Positions 36,025 to 46,529 are shown, counted from the stretch's first letter. The stretch: 64,000 nt of DNA from Candidatus Zixiibacteriota bacterium (GCA_024277855.1 JAJRUJ010000011.1:1-64000); one strand, 5' to 3'. The notes: generated by a model from the sequence alone, not told the origin. Program-made: numbers and translations.

Positions 36025-36082
36025 GGGTGCGGCACCAATGCAAAGGTGGGCCTGCCCAGGTCACCTGTCAGGTGCGGCACCA
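36025..36082. repeat. Short GGTGCGGCACCA repeat pair
   Basis: GGTGCGGCACCA, itself nearly palindromic, occurs at about 36026 and again at 36071, with GTGGGCCTGCCCAGG between. This appears to be another fragment of dispersed palindromic DNA. The rest of 35547-36089 outside the repeats holds no gene that I can see. Confidence 0.6.
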
Positions 36083-36089
36083 GTAGAAA

Positions 36090-36275
36090 TTACGGGCGGC
36101 CGGTGGCCAGGCCACCAAAGAAAAAGGCAAATCCCAATACTTTATCGCAGTGCGGGCAAGAGTACATCACTTCCTTTTTGATTAGTCCGTCGACTTCTTT
36201 CTGAATTTCATCTCTGCTGTCTTTCGTTGTCGAGTCGAGGGTGATCGTCTCATTGCAATAGGGACATTTGGCCAT
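36090..36275 (-). CDS. Small zinc-ribbon protein
   Basis: A 61-residue protein with two cysteine pairs, CPYC at residues 4-7 and CPHC at residues 40-43, separated by a charged helix. This is a treble-clef or zinc-ribbon arrangement. AGGAG lies just before the ATG. It ends in a short hydrophobic, glycine-rich tail (GFAFFFGGLATG). The function is unknown; it is downstream of the mutase B12 subunit on the same strand. Confidence 0.72.
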   Translation of the reverse strand: MAKCPYCNETITLDSTTKDSRDEIQKEVDGLIKKEVMYSCPHCDKVLGFAFFFGGLATGRP

Positions 36276-36362
36276 GATTACTCCTGGAATTGGTTTTCCG
36301 TGACAGTTGACGTAAAACCGTCACACTACTTACTGAAACGCATACAAATCGTCGTCCACGAC

Positions 36363-36773
36363 CTATAGCGTTTCTTCCGGCAGGTCCCTGGCGGTATCGC
36401 GGATGTAGGTCACGATCTCTTCGGTTGTCGCGCCGGGAGTGAAAATCCGGCCCACGCCGATTTCTTCAAGCTTGGCCGCATCCTGGTCGGGGACAATGCC
36501 GCCGCCAAAGAGATGGATGTTTTCCGCGCCCTTTTCTTTCAGCAGTTTCGCCACGGCGGGGAAGAGGGTCATGTGCGCGCCGGAAAGGATCGACATGCCG
36601 ATAAATTGCGCATCTTCCTGGATGGCGGCGCTGACAATCTTATCGGGGGTTTGGCGCAGGCCGGTGTAGATGACTTCCATGCCGGCATCGCGCAATGCCG
36701 CGGCGATGACTTTGATTCCCCGATCGTGCCCGTCAAGTCCGGGCTTAGCCAGTAGTACTCGGATTTTGTCCAT
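36363..36773 (-). CDS. Methylmalonyl-CoA mutase, cobalamin-binding small subunit
   Basis: About 136 residues forming a stand-alone B12-binding domain. It starts [19 protein letters not shown], carrying the DxHxxG histidine that ligates cobalt, followed by SILSGAHM and [10 protein letters not shown]. The start is ambiguous between several near ATG codons; none has a strong ribosome site. The large subunit gene lies just upstream on the same strand, so the mutase is split, as in many archaea and some bacteria. It converts methylmalonyl-CoA to succinyl-CoA. Confidence 0.92.
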   Translation of the reverse strand: MDKIRVLLAKPGLDGHDRGIKVIAAALRDAGMEVIYTGLRQTPDKIVSAAIQEDAQFIGMSILSGAHMTLFPAVAKLLKEKGAENIHLFGGGIVPDQDAAKLEEIGVGRIFTPGATTEEIVTYIRDTARDLPEETL

Positions 36774-36795
36774 AGGCATTTGCAAAACCGGTGAC

Positions 36796-36845
36796 GTGGG
36801 GTTATCCCACAAATTTGTTATGCCAAATGGTGGGCAATGCCCACC
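36796..36845. repeat. Two short palindromes between the mutase subunit genes
   Basis: GTGGG-GTTAT-CCCAC (36796-36810) and GGTGGGC-AAT-GCCCACC (36829-36845) fill the gap between the large and small subunit genes. They resemble dispersed intergenic palindromes and lack a T run, so they are not ordinary terminators. They could modulate the subunit ratio. Confidence 0.65.
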
Positions 36846-36854
36846 CTACATTCG

Positions 36855-38567
36855 TCAAAACATCGGGGGTTCCTGGTATTCCCCGAATACCTCGCGCATG
36901 ACGTCGACCATCTCGCCGAGTGTCACATAGGCCTTCGAACACTCGACTAAGTACGGCATCAGGTTTTTCGATTCATCTTTGCAGGCGGCCTTAAGTTCGG
37001 CCAGCGTGCTGTCGACTTTTGCGTTGTCGCGGGCCTGCCGCAATTGCCTGAGCGCTTCGCACTGTTCGGTTTCGACACTATCGTCGATCTCCAGAAGCGG
37101 AATGTCAACCTTGTCGTCCATGACATATTTGTTCACGCCGACGACAATACGTTCCCCTTTTTCGACCTGTTTTTGATAGGCATAAGCCGACTTGGCAATT
37201 TCGCGCTGGAAATATCCTTTGTCGATACCGGCTAACACGCCGCCGAGTTGTTCGATTTCATTAAAAATTTTCTCGGTTTCTTCTTCCATTTGATCGGTCA
37301 GCGATTCGACAAAATACGACCCCGCCAGCGGGTCAATCGTATTGGTCACGCCCGATTCGAGAGCGACCAGTTGTTGGGTGCGTAAGGCAATCAATGCCGC
37401 TTTCTCCGAGGGAAGGGCCAGGGTTTCATCCATCGAGTTGGTATGCAGCGACTGCGTGCCGCCCAGCGCGGCGGCCATCGCCTGCCAGCCGACGCGGACG
37501 ATGTTGTTCTCGGGCTGTTGGGCCGTCAACGAGACGCCCGCTGTCTGAGTATGAAACCGCATCAACCAGGAACGCGGGTTTTTGGCTTTATATTTTTCTT
37601 TCAAGCGTCGCGCCCAGATCCGACGGGCTGCGCGATACTTGGCGATTTCTTCGAAGAAATCCAGGTGTGAGTTGAAGAACAGCGATAATCGGGGGGCGAA
37701 TTGATCGACATCCAGCCCGCGAGCCATCGCCGCTTCGATATACGCGAAACCGTTGGCCAGCGTGTAGGCCAGCTCCTGCACCGCGGTTGCCCCCGCCTCG
37801 CGGATATGATAACCAGAGATCGAAATCGTGTTCCACCGGGGCATGTGGTAGGTGCCGTATTCGATGGTGTCGACAATCAGCCGCATGTGAGGCAAGGGAG
37901 GGAAGACCCATTCTTTTTGCGCGATGAATTCCTTGAGAATATCATTTTGCAGTGTGCCGGTAAGTTGCTCGGACGGGACGCCTTTTTTCTCCCCGACGGC
38001 GATATACATCGCCAGAATGATCGCGGCGGGGGCGTTGATCGTCATCGAGGTCGAAATCTTGCCGAGATCGATACCGTCGAAGACAATTTCCATATCCTTA
38101 AGCGAGTCGACAGCCACGCCGCATTTGCCGACTTCCCCCTTGGCGAAGGCATGGTCGGAATCATAGCCCATCAAGGTCGGGAGATCGAAGGCGACCGAAA
38201 GGCCCATTTGTCCCTGGCTGAGTAAGAAATGGTATCGTTTGTTGGTCTGCCGGGCATTGCCCATGCCGGAGAAAAGCCGTTGGGTCCAGAGCCGCTTGCG
38301 GTACATGTCGGTATGCACGCCGCGAGTGTAGGGGTACTGTCCGGGAAACCCGACTTCTTCGACAAAATCCTTACCCGCGACGTCATCAGGGGTATAAAGG
38401 TCTTTGATCGGGAGGCCGGAGACGGTGATAAATTTCCGGCCGTCGAGTTCGTCGGCCCCATTACGTTGTTCTTCAAATTTGGCCCTGGCTTCTTCGTATT
38501 TTTTGCGGTCCGATTTGGAGAGCACCTGTTCGATACCCTTCTTTGCGGAATCCATTAAATCGGCCAT
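36855..38567 (-). CDS. Methylmalonyl-CoA mutase, large (catalytic) subunit
   Basis: A 570-residue acyl-CoA mutase large subunit, the substrate-binding TIM barrel without the B12 domain. It shows [53 protein letters not shown] and [18 protein letters not shown]. These residues favour methylmalonyl-CoA over isobutyryl-CoA, but I cannot check the discriminating positions fully. It is upstream of the B12 subunit; MeaB is encoded 111 bases upstream, on the other side. Confidence 0.92.
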   Translation of the reverse strand: MADLMDSAKKGIEQVLSKSDRKKYEEARAKFEEQRNGADELDGRKFITVSGLPIKDLYTPDDVAGKDFVEEVGFPGQYPYTRGVHTDMYRKRLWTQRLFSGMGNARQTNKRYHFLLSQGQMGLSVAFDLPTLMGYDSDHAFAKGEVGKCGVAVDSLKDMEIVFDGIDLGKISTSMTINAPAAIILAMYIAVGEKKGVPSEQLTGTLQNDILKEFIAQKEWVFPPLPHMRLIVDTIEYGTYHMPRWNTISISGYHIREAGATAVQELAYTLANGFAYIEAAMARGLDVDQFAPRLSLFFNSHLDFFEEIAKYRAARRIWARRLKEKYKAKNPRSWLMRFHTQTAGVSLTAQQPENNIVRVGWQAMAAALGGTQSLHTNSMDETLALPSEKAALIALRTQQLVALESGVTNTIDPLAGSYFVESLTDQMEEETEKIFNEIEQLGGVLAGIDKGYFQREIAKSAYAYQKQVEKGERIVVGVNKYVMDDKVDIPLLEIDDSVETEQCEALRQLRQARDNAKVDSTLAELKAACKDESKNLMPYLVECSKAYVTLGEMVDVMREVFGEYQEPPMF

Positions 38568-38678
38568 GGTCTCACCTTCAATTCATCGGTCTCTTGTCCG
38601 CCGGTCAAATTACCGGCACACTTACTTCCCATAATTAATTGTACGAAGATTAGGGCCGCTGACACAAGTGTTGTGTGG

Positions 38679-39629
38679 TCAGGAAGTGAGGGCGGTCGAG
38701 AGTTCCGCCACCAATCGTTCCGCTGCCGAATAGGGATTAGTGCTTCCTGCCAGGATGTCGGCGACCACTTTTTCGAATGTCTCCGAATCGCGCAGAACCG
38801 ACCGGAGACGGCGGTCGACCTTGCCCCGGACGATGGTCAGTAAGTCATTGGCGATCCGTTCTTTCTGACGATCTTCCGGCGACGTGTCACTCTGACAAAA
38901 TTCGCGATGGTTCTTGATTGCCTGCCAGAGATCGTCGATCCCGATATTGTTAATCGCCTGTGTTTGAATGATCGGGTACTCCCAATTATTCGTCCGCTGA
39001 CGCAGGCCGAGGACAGACTGTAATTCGAGGACCAGCCGTTCGGCCCCGTCCCGGTCGGCTTTATTCAGGCAATAAATGTCGGCGATTTCCATCAGGCCGG
39101 CTTTCATCGCCTGGACCGCGTCACCCGATTCCGGGACAAAGACGACAACCACTGAATCGCAGGCGCGGGCAATGTCCAATTCCACCTGCCCGACGCCAAC
39201 TGTCTCGATCAGGACAAGATCGAAACCAAATGCATCCATTACCATCGTGGTGTCGCGCGTGGCCTCGGCCAGACCGCCGGTTGATCCACGTGTTGCCATA
39301 CTGCGAATAAAGATATTCGGGTCCAGGGAAAGGTCCTGCATGCGGATGCGGTCGCCCAGGAGCGCGCCGCCGGTAAAGGGACTGGTGGGGTCGACGGCGA
39401 TAATGCCAACCTTTTTCCCCGAGGCAGAGAGTAATTCTCCCAGCCGAAAGACCAAGCTTGATTTGCCGGCGCCGGGAGGGCCGGTCAGCCCGATGCGTTG
39501 CGCCCGGCCGGCGTGGGCATAAAGCCGGGCCAAAATGTCCTGATAACCGGTGCGGCGATTTTCGACCCGGCTGATAATCCGGGCCAGAGCAACTTGATCG
39601 CCGTTCTCAAATCGCTCCAGTAGCCCCAT
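38679..39629 (-). CDS. meaB: Methylmalonyl-CoA mutase chaperone GTPase MeaB
   Basis: A 316-residue G3E-family GTPase. The P-loop is GPPGAGKSSL near residue 49, followed by IIAVDPTSPFTGGALLGDRIRM, ATRGSTGGLAEAT, ETVGVGQ and the guanine motif NKAD. MeaB gates cofactor loading and protects the B12 mutase. It leads the minus-strand set meaB, mutase large and mutase small. Confidence 0.94.
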   Translation of the reverse strand: MGLLERFENGDQVALARIISRVENRRTGYQDILARLYAHAGRAQRIGLTGPPGAGKSSLVFRLGELLSASGKKVGIIAVDPTSPFTGGALLGDRIRMQDLSLDPNIFIRSMATRGSTGGLAEATRDTTMVMDAFGFDLVLIETVGVGQVELDIARACDSVVVVFVPESGDAVQAMKAGLMEIADIYCLNKADRDGAERLVLELQSVLGLRQRTNNWEYPIIQTQAINNIGIDDLWQAIKNHREFCQSDTSPEDRQKERIANDLLTIVRGKVDRRLRSVLRDSETFEKVVADILAGSTNPYSAAERLVAELSTALTS

Positions 39630-39676
39630 AGGTCCAATTGTTCCGACAGATAATAGTTATAAAGGACAAGACCGTC

Positions 39677-41383
39677 TCATCCATTAAGCTGAATATCCTT
39701 GATCCGCAATTGAAGTTGGCGGGAATCATTCCACCAGACCCGTTCGGCGACGTAAGCCATGTCAATCGACCCTCGATGGTTCGCCATTTGACGGGCCATA
39801 TCGCCCATGTTGAAGCCGATACAATCATACACGTTTCGGCCGCGGCCGGCCCGGAATTTCAAGTGGTTGTGACCGACGACATAGGGTGAGCCGATCATCT
39901 CCACATTTCCGGTCATGAACACCGGACGCGTGTTCTGCGGGCCGAACGGCGCGAATTGTTCGAGTCGATCAATGAACTCTTCTGTCAGGTGCTCAATTTC
40001 GAGATAGCAGTCGATTGTCAGCGTCGGGATCAAATCTTCGGGCGTGAGCATCTCCTCGGCAACCCGCTTGAATCGACGGCGGAATTCCGGAATCTGATCC
40101 TGTGCGATGGATAGCCCGGCCGCGTACTTGTGCCCGCCAAAGCGCAGAAGAAGGTCTTCACACTCACGCATCGCGTTGTATAAGTGAAATGACGGGATCG
40201 AACGGGCCGAGCCCTTGCCTTCACCGTCTTCGATGGCAATCAGCACCGTCGGGACGTGATACCGTTCGACAATCCGCGACGCGACAATTCCGATGACACC
40301 CTGGTGCCACCCCTCGGAAGCAAGAACAATACCCCGGTCTTTTTCGAGGTCACACTCTTTTTTGACCAGTTCCAGGGCCTGCTTCAGCGTTGTTTCATCG
40401 AGTTTTTTACGCAACTTGTTTTCACGGTCGAGTTTGCGGGCGATCTGTGCCGCGGCAACATCGTCTTTAGTCGTCAATAACCGAATCGCCAATTCCGGAT
40501 CGCCGAGACGGCCGACCGCGTTAATCCGTGGCGCAAGGATGAATACGACCTGGCCCGAGGTGATTTCCTTACCCATCAACCCGGAGACAAAGGCGAGTGA
40601 TTTAAGCCCGGGTTTATTTGTGCGCGCAATCTGGCGGATACCATGTTTAGTCAGGATACGGTTTTCCCCGACCAGGGGTGCAATATCCGCGGTGGTGCCG
40701 AGGGCCACGAGGTCAAGATGTTCTTCGAGTTCGGAATCGTTTTGCCCCAGCATCCGGTATAATGCCTGCGCCAGTTTGAAGGCGACACCAACACCGGCCA
40801 GTTCTTGACCGGGTTGATTTTCCCCGACCTTTGGGTTGACAATCGACACCGCTTTGGGCAGGGAATTGCCGGGTTCGTGATGGTCGGTAATGATAACATC
40901 GATCCCGTTGTCTCTGGCGTATTCGACCTCCTCGATGGCCGTGACTCCACAGTCGACGGTAATAATCAGGCCCGCCTTGCGGTCGATCGCATTCTGCATC
41001 CCTTTTTCGGAAAGCCCATACCCCTCAACCAAGCGGTTGGGCAGATAATACGAGACGTCCGCACCAAGTCGATTCAAAACGAGGAACATCAAGGAAGCCG
41101 AAGTGATGCCGTCGACATCGTAATCGCCGTAGACCATGATATGTTCCCGGTCTCGCAGAGCGAGGACAATTAGGTCGACCGCCTCGTTAACTCCATCGAG
41201 AGTGAACGGGTCGAACAGGTCGGACATATCCGGATTGACGAATTTGTCGATTTTATCGTGCTCGGTCAGGTCGCGGTTGATCAGGATACGAACGATCTCG
41301 GCGGGCAATTGGGCTTGGTCCATCAGCGTCCGGACCACATCGGGATCCGGAGCTTCGGCGAACACCCATTTGAGCTTGTGCAC
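39677..41383 (-). CDS. recJ: Single-stranded-DNA-specific exonuclease RecJ
   Basis: About 568 residues with the DHH phosphoesterase motifs (GDYDVDGITS, TDHHEPGNSLP), the DHHA1 segment (GGHKYAAGLS) and a C-terminal OB region. It degrades single-stranded DNA 5' to 3' in recombination and mismatch repair. I take the GTG at 41383, preceded by GGGAG at seven bases, because the longer ATG-started frame would run into the RNase P RNA gene. Confidence 0.93.
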   Translation of the reverse strand: MHKLKWVFAEAPDPDVVRTLMDQAQLPAEIVRILINRDLTEHDKIDKFVNPDMSDLFDPFTLDGVNEAVDLIVLALRDREHIMVYGDYDVDGITSASLMFLVLNRLGADVSYYLPNRLVEGYGLSEKGMQNAIDRKAGLIITVDCGVTAIEEVEYARDNGIDVIITDHHEPGNSLPKAVSIVNPKVGENQPGQELAGVGVAFKLAQALYRMLGQNDSELEEHLDLVALGTTADIAPLVGENRILTKHGIRQIARTNKPGLKSLAFVSGLMGKEITSGQVVFILAPRINAVGRLGDPELAIRLLTTKDDVAAAQIARKLDRENKLRKKLDETTLKQALELVKKECDLEKDRGIVLASEGWHQGVIGIVASRIVERYHVPTVLIAIEDGEGKGSARSIPSFHLYNAMRECEDLLLRFGGHKYAAGLSIAQDQIPEFRRRFKRVAEEMLTPEDLIPTLTIDCYLEIEHLTEEFIDRLEQFAPFGPQNTRPVFMTGNVEMIGSPYVVGHNHLKFRAGRGRNVYDCIGFNMGDMARQMANHRGSIDMAYVAERVWWNDSRQLQLRIKDIQLNG

Positions 41384-41413
41384 CTCGAATCTCCCGGGGG
41401 CACGACAAAAAAA

Positions 41414-41784
41414 CCATACCGGCGGTCGATAAGCCGGGTTCTGTAATCCGCGAAGCGGACTGATGACCATTTATCTGGCATTGCCGTCGCCGGCAACGTC
41501 ATGCAGCCTACCCGGGAGTAAAACGGGGCAAGCGACCCCTGTCTCCCTGCTTGGCCTTGCTCCGGGTGGGGTTTACACGGCCCGGTCGGTTACCCGTCCG
41601 GCCGGTGGTCTCTTACACCACCTTTTCACCCTTACCACCCGCTGACGCGTGTGGCGGTTATTTTCTGCTGCACTTTCCGTCGGATTGCTCCGCCCTCGTG
41701 TTACGAGGCACCCCGCTTTGTGGAGCCCGGACTTTCCTCACATCGAATATATTCCGATGCGCGGTCATCTGACCACCGGTGTGG
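41414..41784 (-). ncRNA. rnpB: RNase P RNA, bacterial type A
   Basis: On the minus strand the conserved core GAGGAAAGTCCGGGCTCCAC appears near 41720-41740, and the 3' signature ACAGAACCCGGCTTAT near 41430-41445. The ends pair as helix P1: CCACACCGGTGGTC at the 5' end with GACCGCCGGTATGG at the 3' end, 14 positions with one mismatch and one wobble. A run of seven T follows the 3' end, giving termination. The size of about 371 bases fits. Confidence 0.95.
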
Positions 41785-42115
41785 TTTTTTCTCTTGCCTC
41801 CATTAAAGATACAACATCTATAACAAAACGAACAATTACGCTGTCAGGAGAGAGCATCGTCAAGTGACACCCACTCAAATTTATTATAACATAGATCAAG
41901 TTGCCGACCAAGACCATTTCTTATTTCTTTTGTCAAGCGACTCCCGGTCGTGGCGCGCCCGTAAGCGACAGAGCGATAGAAGCATCGGGGGAATGCGAAG
42001 GGCCGGCCGGTGGGGAGATTGTCGGTTTTTACGGTATCGGCAGAAGCCGAATCATGGCCGCCAGATGGTGGTCGTCGTGTTCAGCGACAAAGTACATCAG
42101 ATCGACCGGCGCTTA
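41785..42115. other. Intergenic region upstream of rnpB
   Basis: About 330 bases between the guaB stop and rnpB. Several weak promoter-like boxes for rnpB occur on the minus strand (for example TTGACG and CGTAAT, 17 bases apart, near 41830-41860), none convincing. I see no gene. Confidence 0.4.
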
Positions 42116-43585
42116 TTACATGACGCGGTAATTGGGAGCTTCCTTAGTCACGGCGACATCGTGTGGATGTGATTCACGCATACCGGCCGCGCTGATCCGG
42201 ACGAAACTGGCGTTTTTGTGTAATTGCGTGATTGTCTTCGCTCCGGATATCCCCATCCCGGCGCTTAACCCGCCGATAATCTGATGGACAACATCACTCA
42301 AACTGCCCTTGTAGGGAACACGCCCTTCAATACCCTCGGGCACCAGCTTGGAGATATCGTTGTCATCCTGGTAATATCTGTCGGAGGACCCGGCTTTCAT
42401 CGCCGAGACCGATCCCATCCCGCGATACACTTTGAATGAGCGGCCCTCGTAGAGGACGGTTTCACCGGGTGATTCGGTGACGCCGGCAAACAATGAGCCG
42501 ACCATGACCGCCGTCGCCCCGGCGGCCAGCGCCTTGGCGATATCGCCGGAGAACCGCAAGCCACCGTCGGCGATAACGCTCACGCCTTTTTTGGACGCCT
42601 CCTCGGCACAATCGAGGATTGCGGTAATTTGGGGGACGCCGGCACCGGTGATTACCCGGGTGGTGCAAATCGAGCCGGGGCCAAGGCCGACTTTGACAAT
42701 GTCGGCGCCGGCGGCGATTAAATCGTGAGTACCGTCAGCCGTGGCGACATTCCCGGCCATCAATGCAGTATCCGGAAAAGTGTTTTTTATCATTTCAATC
42801 GTTGCCATCACACTTTCGGTATGTCCGTGTGAGGCGTCGATACACAGACAGTCAACTCCGGCATCAACGAGCATCCGGGCGCGCTGCAGGTGATCTTTGC
42901 CGATGCCGATTGCCCCGCCGACACGCAACCGACCACGATCGTCTTTGCAGGCCAGGGGATACATCCGCTTTTTCATAATATCTTTGACCGTAATCATCCC
43001 GCGCAGATTGCCCTGGTCATCGACAATGAGCAATTTTTCAATTCGGTTTTTATGCAGGATGTCTTCGGCCTGTTCCAGCGTCGTGCCTTCCGGGACGGTA
43101 ATCAACCGGTCTTTGGTCATAACCTCGCCGATGGTGATGCTCAGATCCCGTTGGAAACGGATGTCGCGATTGGTCAGAATGCCAACCAGTTTCTTCCCTT
43201 CGGTGATTGGAATGCCCGAGAAAGAGTAGCGCTTCATGACCTCGAGGGCGTCGGAAAGCTGTCGATCGGGCGACATAGTCACCGGATCGACGATCATCCC
43301 GGATTCCGACCGTTTGACCTTATCGATTTCGGCGGCCTGTTTTTCGGCGGAGAGATTGCGATGGACAATGCCGATCCCACCCTGCCGGGCAAGCGCAATG
43401 GCCAATTTTGCCTCGGTCACAGTATCCATTGCCGCCGAGACGATGGGGATGTTCAGGGCCAGATCGTCGGTCAAATTTACCCGAACATCAACTTCTTTGG
43501 GTAAGACGCCGGAGCGACGGGGTTGCAGCAGAACGTCATCAAAAGTCAGCGCCAGCTTTCCGATCTTTGGTTGATCCTCGATCAA
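42116..43585 (-). CDS. guaB: Inosine-5'-monophosphate dehydrogenase
   Basis: A 489-residue IMP dehydrogenase converting IMP to XMP in GTP synthesis. The barrel is interrupted by two CBS domains (about residues 95-205). The catalytic Cys lies in [13 protein letters not shown], with [17 protein letters not shown] and the flap [10 protein letters not shown] following. The start is TTG, overlapping the stop of the upstream zinc-ribbon gene, with AAGG at about seven bases; this tight overlap supports cotranscription. Confidence 0.95.
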   Translation of the reverse strand: MIEDQPKIGKLALTFDDVLLQPRRSGVLPKEVDVRVNLTDDLALNIPIVSAAMDTVTEAKLAIALARQGGIGIVHRNLSAEKQAAEIDKVKRSESGMIVDPVTMSPDRQLSDALEVMKRYSFSGIPITEGKKLVGILTNRDIRFQRDLSITIGEVMTKDRLITVPEGTTLEQAEDILHKNRIEKLLIVDDQGNLRGMITVKDIMKKRMYPLACKDDRGRLRVGGAIGIGKDHLQRARMLVDAGVDCLCIDASHGHTESVMATIEMIKNTFPDTALMAGNVATADGTHDLIAAGADIVKVGLGPGSICTTRVITGAGVPQITAILDCAEEASKKGVSVIADGGLRFSGDIAKALAAGATAVMVGSLFAGVTESPGETVLYEGRSFKVYRGMGSVSAMKAGSSDRYYQDDNDISKLVPEGIEGRVPYKGSLSDVVHQIIGGLSAGMGISGAKTITQLHKNASFVRISAAGMRESHPHDVAVTKEAPNYRVM

Positions 43586-44289
43586 TCATCACCTTCCCAG
43601 TAAAGAATTCTTCCGCACGAATCGCAGGTAATCAGTCGTTCGCCCCGCCGAATTTCCTGGACGAGTTGCGGGGGAAGAGCCTTGAAACACCCTGAACAAG
43701 CCCGCTTCCGAACCGCCACAACCACCGAGCCCTTACCGCGTTTGATTCGTTCATAGGTGGAAACGACCAATGAGTCAAGCCGCACCAGGATATTTTTCCG
43801 TTCATTCTCTTTGATTTTGATCTTGGTGCCGACGGAGTCCATCTCCGACTGGATCGCCTTGAGTTGTTCGTCGTTGATCTTGGCGATTTCCTCAGATCGA
43901 GACTGGACATCCTCAATTTTGGCGTCGAGGTCTTCCAACTCGGCCATCACCGTCAGCAATTCATCTTCCATCTGTTGGATTTCTTGTTTCTTGTGGTCAA
44001 TCTCGGTGCTGATCGCGTCGTATTCACGGTTGGTTTTAATCGTGGTCATCTGTGTTTTAAGTTTTTCCAGGGCCAAAGACGCCTGTGCGATCGAGCCTTC
44101 CAATTCGCTTTTGGCGAGGATGTCTTCATCCCGTTTCTGCTTGGTCTGCAGGAATTCTTCCTCAGCGTTACCGATCTCGGAGTTGAGGTTTTCGATCATA
44201 TCGGGGAGATAGCCCTTTGACCTCTCCAGTTCTCCCAATTGGTAATCGATACCCTGCAATTGCAGGAGCAGTTCAGCGGTATTACTCAT
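43582..44289 (-). CDS. Coiled-coil protein with C4 zinc ribbon
   Basis: A 235-residue protein. Residues 15-165 form a long charged antiparallel coiled coil, followed by a C-terminal C4 zinc ribbon ([10 protein letters not shown], then [10 protein letters not shown]). This is the zf-RING_7/CdsZ-like family common in bacteria and thought to bind nucleic acid or ribosome-associated targets. It ends overlapping the guaB TTG start. Confidence 0.85.
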   Translation of the reverse strand: MSNTAELLLQLQGIDYQLGELERSKGYLPDMIENLNSEIGNAEEEFLQTKQKRDEDILAKSELEGSIAQASLALEKLKTQMTTIKTNREYDAISTEIDHKKQEIQQMEDELLTVMAELEDLDAKIEDVQSRSEEIAKINDEQLKAIQSEMDSVGTKIKIKENERKNILVRLDSLVVSTYERIKRGKGSVVVAVRKRACSGCFKALPPQLVQEIRRGERLITCDSCGRILYWEGDD

Positions 44290-44347
44290 CGTGTGACAAC
44301 TCCCTCAAGGTTCCACTCCGTCCCGCCAATGGGGCGGCAAATACTCC

Positions 44348-44374
44348 AAAAAAAAAGGCGCACGATTCGCGCGC
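44348..44374 (-). terminator. Terminator downstream of the tRNA genes
   Basis: On the minus strand GCGCGCG-AAT-CGTGCGC is followed by C and nine T. It would end the tRNA transcript before the zinc-ribbon/guaB unit. Confidence 0.82.
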
Positions 44375-44478
44375 ACTGTTTCCTCTGACACCGGGCCGTA
44401 AACCATGACCTGTTCGCGACCCGGGCAACACCGAAAGATATGTGATTCAGAAAACTTTAAATAGGCCAAAACAAATTA

Positions 44479-44555
44479 TGGTGGGCAATACAGGATTTGA
44501 ACCTGTGGCCTTTCGGATGTGAACCGAACGCTCTAACCAACTGAGCTAATCGCCC
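44479..44555 (-). tRNA. tRNA-Val (anticodon CAC)
   Basis: On the minus strand the acceptor GGGCGAT pairs with ATTGCCC. The D arm is TAGCTCAGTTGGTTAGAGC, the anticodon stem TTCGG/CCGAA encloses the loop TTCACAT, and the T arm contains GGTTCAAATCC. CCA is encoded at the 3' end. Anticodon CAC reads GUG. Confidence 0.95.
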
Positions 44556-44624
44556 ACGCCTCCTCGTCTTTTCCGCTTCGCGCGTTTTTCTTTAAGTCGT
44601 CCATCTCCTGTGTCGGTCCTGATG

Positions 44625-44698
44625 TGGGCCCACCAGGACTCGAACCTGGGACCAACTGATTATGAGTCAGTTGCTCTAACCAACTGAGCTATGGGCCC
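44625..44698 (-). tRNA. tRNA with CAT anticodon (Ile2 or elongator Met)
   Basis: On the minus strand the acceptor GGGCCCA pairs with TGGGCCC. The anticodon stem ACTGA/TCAGT encloses CTCATAA, and the T arm contains GGTTCGAGTCC. The body resembles the tRNA-Ile2 that is modified to lysidine more than elongator Met, but this is not certain. CCA is not encoded, unlike in the neighbouring tRNA-Val. Confidence 0.93.
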
Positions 44699-44771
44699 CC
44701 GAATCTGTCGGTCACAGCATTGGGGGCTGAAAATCCCCGACCATCGCGAGAATTTCACCTCCAATGTAAAC

Positions 44772-46529
44772 TTAAAGGTTACCCCCAGATTGTCCTTTTG
44801 TCAAGTATTTTTCCGACAACTCCCTGGTCAGCCGATTTGCCTCATCCTGGTTACCCTTATTTTCCGCCTCCCTAATTCTACGCTTCAAATCGGCAATTAT
44901 TTCACGCTGTCGCTCCGTGGTCATATTTTTGACATACTTGTCAAGATTCTCACCTGTTACCTCGGGCCCAAACTCGAAAAAGGCAATTTGTCTCCACAGT
45001 GATTTTTGCTCGGGTGTTTCGCCTAAATCGCCCGGATTGATTTCCTTCGGTGGGGGGGCGAGCGCAAGCAACTCGGCATAAAGCCCGGCAAGGCGTTTAT
45101 CACGGAAATCCTCGGCCCGGACATCGATTTTCACCCTGGTAATCTGTGAGGGATCGTCCAGAAGCAGCCGGAGAAACTCAGCTTCGAGACGGTTTTGCGG
45201 TCGCTGCGCCGCTCCGGATGAGGGCGGAGATGTCCGGCGACCGGTATCCCCGGCAGGAGCCATCTGGGCCAGGAGATCATTTTCGCCGATGCCGGTTGCT
45301 TCGGCTATCTGGCGAACTAATAACGTCCGGCGAATCCGGTCGGAAACGGCACTTGCCGTCTCCAGCAGTTCCTTGATGACCGATTCGCGATCCAGTAGTC
45401 CACCTGAGCGCAGGGTGTCACGAGACTGATCGACCCGGAACTGAACATATCCTTTGGCACCCCGGATGGCATCCTTGACACAGTCCACACCATTTCCCCG
45501 GATCGCGGTGTCCGGATCGGAACCGGCCGGGAGGGTGGCGATTTTGACTTCTAATCCTTCACGAAACAACGTCTCGACTCCGCGCAACGCGGCTTTCTGC
45601 CCGGCGGGATCGGCATCAAACAGCAACATGACATTTTTGGAGAATCTGGCGAGAAGGCGGGCCTGCTCGGCGGTAAAAGCCGTTCCGGAGGAGGCCACGA
45701 CATTGGTAATCCCGGCCTGACAAAGGGCGATCCAGTCAGTGTATCCTTCGGTTACCACCGTATAATCGGCGCGGCGGATGGCCTCGCGCGCCTTGTCCAA
45801 GCCATAGAGAATATGCGATTTACGGTAAAGCGGGGTCTCCGGTGAGTTGATATATTTTGCCCGTTCATCTTTGCCCAGCGCGCGCGCGCCGAAGCCGACT
45901 ACGCGGCCGGACAGGTTGGAAATTGCAAACGTGAGGCGATTGCGAAACCGGTCGTAGGCCGAGTCAGACCCTTCGCGTTCGACGACCAACCCGGCGTCGG
46001 CTAACTCTTTTTCACTAATATCGCGCCGACGGCAATACTTGATCAACCCATCCCAGCGGTCGGGAGCATAGCCGATTCCCCACTGTTTCAATTTTGACTT
46101 ATCAACTCCCCGGCCGGTAATGTATTTCAGCGCGTATTCGCCCTCCGGTTGGGCAATCATCTCGGCAAAGAAATGAGCCGCCGCGGCATTAGCCGCTAAC
46201 AGCCGCGAGTAGCGATCGGCCTCGTCCGGGGCGCGACGGCGGGGAAGAGGAATACCCGCCTTCTGGGCCAGGTATTTCAGCGTTTCAGGGAAAGACCAAC
46301 CTTCGTGTTCCATCAGGAAGGTGAAAACGTCGCCGCCCTTGCCACAGCCGAAGCAATGAAAAAACTGGCGGTCGGGATGAACGGTAAATGAGGGGGTTTT
46401 TTCGGTATGGAAAGGACAAAGCCCGGTGATGTTTTTACCGCGTTTTTTTAGCGTTACATACTGTCCGATTATCGCCACAATATCGGAGGCCTCTCGGACA
46501 CGCTCTTTAAATCCGTCATTGTCGTACAT
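44772..46529 (-). CDS. dnaG: DNA primase
   Basis: A 585-residue DnaG. It has an N-terminal zinc finger (CPFHTEKTPSF...FFHCFGCGKGG), a catalytic core with the RNA polymerase-basin motif and TOPRIM motifs VTEGYTD and LLFDADPAG, and a C-terminal helicase-interaction region. It synthesises the primers for replication. The C-terminal domain is slightly short compared with E. coli. It follows the signal peptidase homologue after 56 bases; no rpoD follows it, tRNA genes do instead. Confidence 0.95.
   Translation of the reverse strand: MYDNDGFKERVREASDIVAIIGQYVTLKKRGKNITGLCPFHTEKTPSFTVHPDRQFFHCFGCGKGGDVFTFLMEHEGWSFPETLKYLAQKAGIPLPRRRAPDEADRYSRLLAANAAAAHFFAEMIAQPEGEYALKYITGRGVDKSKLKQWGIGYAPDRWDGLIKYCRRRDISEKELADAGLVVEREGSDSAYDRFRNRLTFAISNLSGRVVGFGARALGKDERAKYINSPETPLYRKSHILYGLDKAREAIRRADYTVVTEGYTDWIALCQAGITNVVASSGTAFTAEQARLLARFSKNVMLLFDADPAGQKAALRGVETLFREGLEVKIATLPAGSDPDTAIRGNGVDCVKDAIRGAKGYVQFRVDQSRDTLRSGGLLDRESVIKELLETASAVSDRIRRTLLVRQIAEATGIGENDLLAQMAPAGDTGRRTSPPSSGAAQRPQNRLEAEFLRLLLDDPSQITRVKIDVRAEDFRDKRLAGLYAELLALAPPPKEINPGDLGETPEQKSLWRQIAFFEFGPEVTGENLDKYVKNMTTERQREIIADLKRRIREAENKGNQDEANRLTRELSEKYLTKGQSGGNL

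Noticed and set aside
35671-36082. CRISPR array
   Set aside because: There are only two 88-base units with a 76-base spacer and no cas genes; the unit is a nested hairpin rather than a short CRISPR repeat.
41463-41867. Plus-strand open frames over the RNase P RNA
   Set aside because: They are antisense to a structured RNA gene with all conserved RNase P elements and have no start signals.
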